This document shows, one piece after another, positions 5,823 through 7,577 of a stretch of DNA of 7,577 bases; positions within the stretch are counted from its first letter, which is position 1, and the number at the start of each line of letters is the position of its first letter. The DNA is taken from the NCBI GenBank assembly GCA_018817195.1, contig JAHIUL010000180.1, positions 1-7,577 on the forward strand. The letters run 5' to 3'. The notes below the pieces were generated by a model, which made no database searches, was not told the DNA's origin, and saw only the letters and a program-made list of their open reading frames with translations. The DNA is from Candidatus Margulisiibacteriota bacterium. GTDB lineage: Bacteria > Margulisbacteria > WOR-1 > O2-12-FULL-45-9. Made by a program: the position numbers and the translations under genes.

Positions 5823-6560
5823 ATGGCAAAAATTAAAGTGTTAGTCAACGGCGCGAAAGGCAAAATGGGCAGTGAAAGCGTGGCAGCCGTGCTTAAAGAG
5901 GCAGATCTTGAGCTCGTGGGCCAAACTGACATTGGCGATGATTTAGCCAAAGCTATTCAGGATACAAAAGCTGAGGTTGTGGTTGATTTTACTCATCCGG
6001 ATTCCGCTATAAAGAACACAAAAACTATCCTGCAAAACAAGTCCCATGCGGTTGTTGGGACTACAGGATTAAGTCCCAATAATTTGTCGGAGATAAAAAA
6101 ACTTTGCTCAAAAAATAAGGTCAATTGTATTGTAGCGCCTAATTTTGCCATTGGCGCGATATTGATGATGAAATTTGCTAAAGATGCGGCCCACTACCTA
6201 CCCCAGGTAGAGATAATTGAGCTGCACCATGATCAAAAAGCTGACGCGCCGTCGGGCACAGCCATAAAAACTGCGGAATTAATTTTGGATGACCGCCGTA
6301 ATGTAAAAAGGCCGGCTGTTAAAAGTTCAGAAACTATTAAATGCGTCCGCGGCGGCAAAATAGGAGATATCCACATCCACAGCGTGCGTTTGCAGGGTTT
6401 AGTTGCGCACCAGGAAGTAATTTTTGGCGGCGTGGGCCAAACCTTAAAGATAAGACATGACTCAATATCCCGAGCCTCCTTCATGCCTGGGCTAGTCATG
6501 GCTATTCGCAAAGTTAAAAAGGTTAAAGGCCTGGTTTACGGCCTGGAAAACCTGCTATAA
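5823..6560 (+). CDS. dapB: 4-hydroxy-tetrahydrodipicolinate reductase
   Basis: DapB reduces the DapA product with NAD(P)H to tetrahydrodipicolinate, on the route to diaminopimelate for the cell wall and to lysine. The 245-residue length is slightly short but normal for many bacteria. The Rossmann start VNGAKGKMG (8-16) is followed by VDFTHP (54-59), VVGTTG (77-82), APNFAIG (105-111), and the substrate/catalytic motif ELHHDQKADAPSGTA (133-147) with His135, His136 and Lys139. GLVAHQEVIFGG resembles the form common in Firmicutes and relatives rather than the GEH form of Proteobacteria. The frame is open upstream to 5742, but the strong Shine-Dalgarno and family length fix the start at 5823. No other lysine-pathway gene is in the window. 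Its last codons form the smpB -10 box. Confidence 0.96.
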   Translation: MAKIKVLVNGAKGKMGSESVAAVLKEADLELVGQTDIGDDLAKAIQDTKAEVVVDFTHPDSAIKNTKTILQNKSHAVVGTTGLSPNNLSEIKKLCSKNKVNCIVAPNFAIGAILMMKFAKDAAHYLPQVEIIELHHDQKADAPSGTAIKTAELILDDRRNVKRPAVKSSETIKCVRGGKIGDIHIHSVRLQGLVAHQEVIFGGVGQTLKIRHDSISRASFMPGLVMAIRKVKKVKGLVYGLENLL

Positions 6561-6561
6561 T
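6553..6561 (+). promoter_or_regulatory. Extended -10 promoter of smpB, overlapping the dapB stop (TGC-TATAAT)
   Basis: TATAAT at 6556-6561 is preceded by TGC and contains the dapB stop codon TAA (6558-6560). Six bases separate it from the GTG at 6568, which places the expected transcription start on the first base of the start codon. There is no Shine-Dalgarno sequence. A partial -35, TTTACG (6535-6540), is too close at 15 bases. Confidence 0.65.
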
Positions 6562-6567
6562 ATCGGC

Positions 6568-7035
6568 GTGGCCAAGTACTTTAAACTTATTGCAGAAAAC
6601 CGTAAGGCCCGATTTGACTATAACATACTTGAGACCTATAAAGCCGGGCTGGTGCTGGAAGGCTCCGAAGTAAAATCAATCAGGCAGGGTAAAGTTAACT
6701 TAAAAGAGAGCTTTGGCAGGGTGATAAAAGAAGAGGTCTATGTTTTTGGAATGCACGTTTCCCCCTACCAAACAGCTGATAAGAATAAGATTGACCCGGT
6801 TCGCCCGCGTAAAGCTCTCTTGCAAAAACGAGAATTAGTGAAATTGATCGGCAAGGCGGCCGAGAAAGGTTTGACCCTGATACCAATAAAAATCTTTCTC
6901 GATGGTAACTGGGTAAAAATAGATCTCGGCCTGTGCAAAGCCAAACGAAAGTACGAAAAACGTGAAACAATTAGACGCCGAGAAACTAAAAAAGAAATTG
7001 AAAAAGCTTTTAAAGGAGAAATTCATGAGCGCTGA
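6568..7035 (+). CDS. smpB: SsrA-binding protein SmpB
   Basis: SmpB binds tmRNA and delivers it to stalled ribosomes for trans-translation, releasing the ribosome and tagging the unfinished protein for degradation. The 155-residue length is normal. Family segments are clear: the N-terminal AENRKARFDYNILETYKAG, then LEGSEVKSIRQGKVNLKESF. The DPVRPRKALLQKREL segment and TLIPIKIFLDGNWVKIDLGL follow. The basic C-terminal tail KAKRKYEKRETIRRRETKKE enters the decoding channel. It starts with GTG, probably on a leaderless transcript from the promoter inside the dapB end. Its last 11 bases overlap the next gene, whose Shine-Dalgarno lies in the smpB coding sequence, pointing to one operon. The tmRNA gene itself (ssrA) is not seen in this window. 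Confidence 0.96.
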   Translation: MAKYFKLIAENRKARFDYNILETYKAGLVLEGSEVKSIRQGKVNLKESFGRVIKEEVYVFGMHVSPYQTADKNKIDPVRPRKALLQKRELVKLIGKAAEKGLTLIPIKIFLDGNWVKIDLGLCKAKRKYEKRETIRRRETKKEIEKAFKGEIHER

Positions 7036-7216
7036 CAAAATTGGAAGCACCAAAAAATACACCGTGGCTGACGTTTACCGCGAGGCCAGCTCTCTGCTGA
7101 AAAATGAAATGCAGGGCATAAAAAATAAACCGTTATCAAAGACTGAAGAAGTAAAAATGGAGAAACTGGCCAAGCTTCTGTCCAATAATGTGCTAAAGGA
7201 GATGAACATCGTATGA
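7025..7216 (+). CDS. Small protein of unknown function, 63 residues
   Basis: I do not recognise this protein. It is charged, lysine-rich (K and E throughout) and probably all-helical, with YTVADVYREASSLLKNEM near residues 13-30 and VKMEKLAKLLSNNVLKEMNI near the end, suggesting two helices joined by a short linker. No cysteine pair, membrane segment or signal peptide is visible. The start at 7025 is supported by AAAGGAG with GGAG at 7015-7018, 6 bases upstream. The frame is open further back to 6962, but that would overlap smpB for 74 bases without such a site. It overlaps smpB by 11 bases and the next gene by 4 (ATGA), so the three are probably co-translated. Confidence 0.75.
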   Translation: MSADKIGSTKKYTVADVYREASSLLKNEMQGIKNKPLSKTEEVKMEKLAKLLSNNVLKEMNIV

Positions 7217-7577
7217 TCCAGGTTCCCCACAACAAACCGCATGTTCCTCCGCCTATTACACCCAAAGAAGCCGGCAAAGAAGCCAAAAAAGCCGAGGAAC
7301 AACCTGTTGCCCGGCCAGCAACGCAGGCTCCCGCTAAACCAAGCATTGGCCGCGGCCCGGAAATGGATGCCCGCGCCATCGCTGTCAGACTGGCCGCGTT
7401 AGCCACAGAAGCCAAGGAAAAAGAAATTGGGGCAGAAGAATTTGAAAGAATACTTGAAGAAGTCATTAAACTAACCGGCCTAAAGGACCCGCAGGCCGCA
7501 CTTGAAGAAGCCAATAAAAAGCTGCAAAAAGAAATAGACATTGAAATAACCAAAATCAAAGAAAATAAAGAACTAAT
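7213..7577 (+). CDS. Unknown protein, N-terminal part (3' truncated by window edge)
   Basis: An open frame of 121 codons begins in an ATGA overlap with the previous gene and runs off the end without a stop. GGAG at 7198-7201 lies 11 bases before the ATG, and translational coupling is likely. Residues 1-50 are rich in Pro, Ala, Lys and Glu (for example HVPPPITPKEAGKEAKKAEE) and should be disordered. From about residue 51 the chain looks helical, with MDARAIAVRLAALATEAKEK, then EEFERILEEVIKLTG, and a Lys/Glu/Ile-rich segment that could form a coiled coil. No signal peptide or catalytic motif is visible. I cannot assign a family. Co-location with smpB is the only functional hint. Confidence 0.75.
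   Translation, partial: MIQVPHNKPHVPPPITPKEAGKEAKKAEEQPVARPATQAPAKPSIGRGPEMDARAIAVRLAALATEAKEKEIGAEEFERILEEVIKLTGLKDPQAALEEANKKLQKEIDIEITKIKENKEL

Noticed and set aside
6962..7024. Longer start for the 63-residue protein inside smpB
   Set aside because: The added residues are a lysine-rich reading of the smpB tail in another frame and have no good Shine-Dalgarno; the start at 7025 does.
7023..7559. Long minus-strand open frame opposite the smpB-downstream genes
   Set aside because: It is serine/alanine-rich, low-complexity shadow translation with no motif, and conflicts with the coupled, Shine-Dalgarno-preceded plus-strand genes.

Overview
The window is a compact, moderately AT-rich bacterial chromosome segment that is almost entirely coding. 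It contains no mobile element, CRISPR array, rRNA or tRNA that I can recognise. UGA ends several genes at the expected family length, so the standard bacterial code applies and the lineages that read UGA as glycine are excluded. Composition, short intergenic gaps and mixed start signals would suit an uncultured small-genome lineage, possibly Patescibacteria or another Terrabacteria-type candidate phylum. This placement is a guess. From memory, the orders proB-proA-nadD and M16 peptidase-dut-dapB recur in Firmicutes and relatives.

Left half (1-4054): the 3' end of proB, then proA and nadD, lie on the + strand in their usual order, but the set is broken up. A minus-strand gene sits in each gap: a two-domain cytidine deaminase (357-1310) between proB and proA, and a 205-residue protein (2751-3368) between proA and nadD. 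The second protein resembles the deaminase around its active-site segments but has lost every zinc ligand. Both convergent junctions overlap by a few bases at the stop codons, and both divergent junctions hold promoters.

Right half (4061-7577): all on the + strand. An M16 metallopeptidase, dut and dapB are followed by smpB, a 63-residue protein of unknown function, and the start of a Pro/Ala/Lys-rich, helical protein that runs off the end. dut and dapB look co-transcribed, as do smpB and the two unknown genes, which overlap each other.

The most unusual pattern is in the start signals. Five + strand genes (proA, nadD, the M16 peptidase, dut, smpB) have no Shine-Dalgarno sequence. Each has a TATAAT-type -10 box ending only 6 to 9 bases before the start codon, usually with an extended TGN motif. 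This predicts leaderless or nearly leaderless mRNAs. The internal operon genes (dapB and the two genes after smpB) and the deaminase-like gene have clear Shine-Dalgarno sequences at normal spacing. For nadD-to-M16 and dapB-to-smpB, the -10 box lies inside the last codons of the upstream gene.

Functionally the genes cover proline synthesis (proB, proA), pyrimidine salvage and dUTP removal (deaminase, dut), NAD synthesis (nadD), the diaminopimelate/lysine branch (dapB), protein turnover (M16) and ribosome rescue (smpB).
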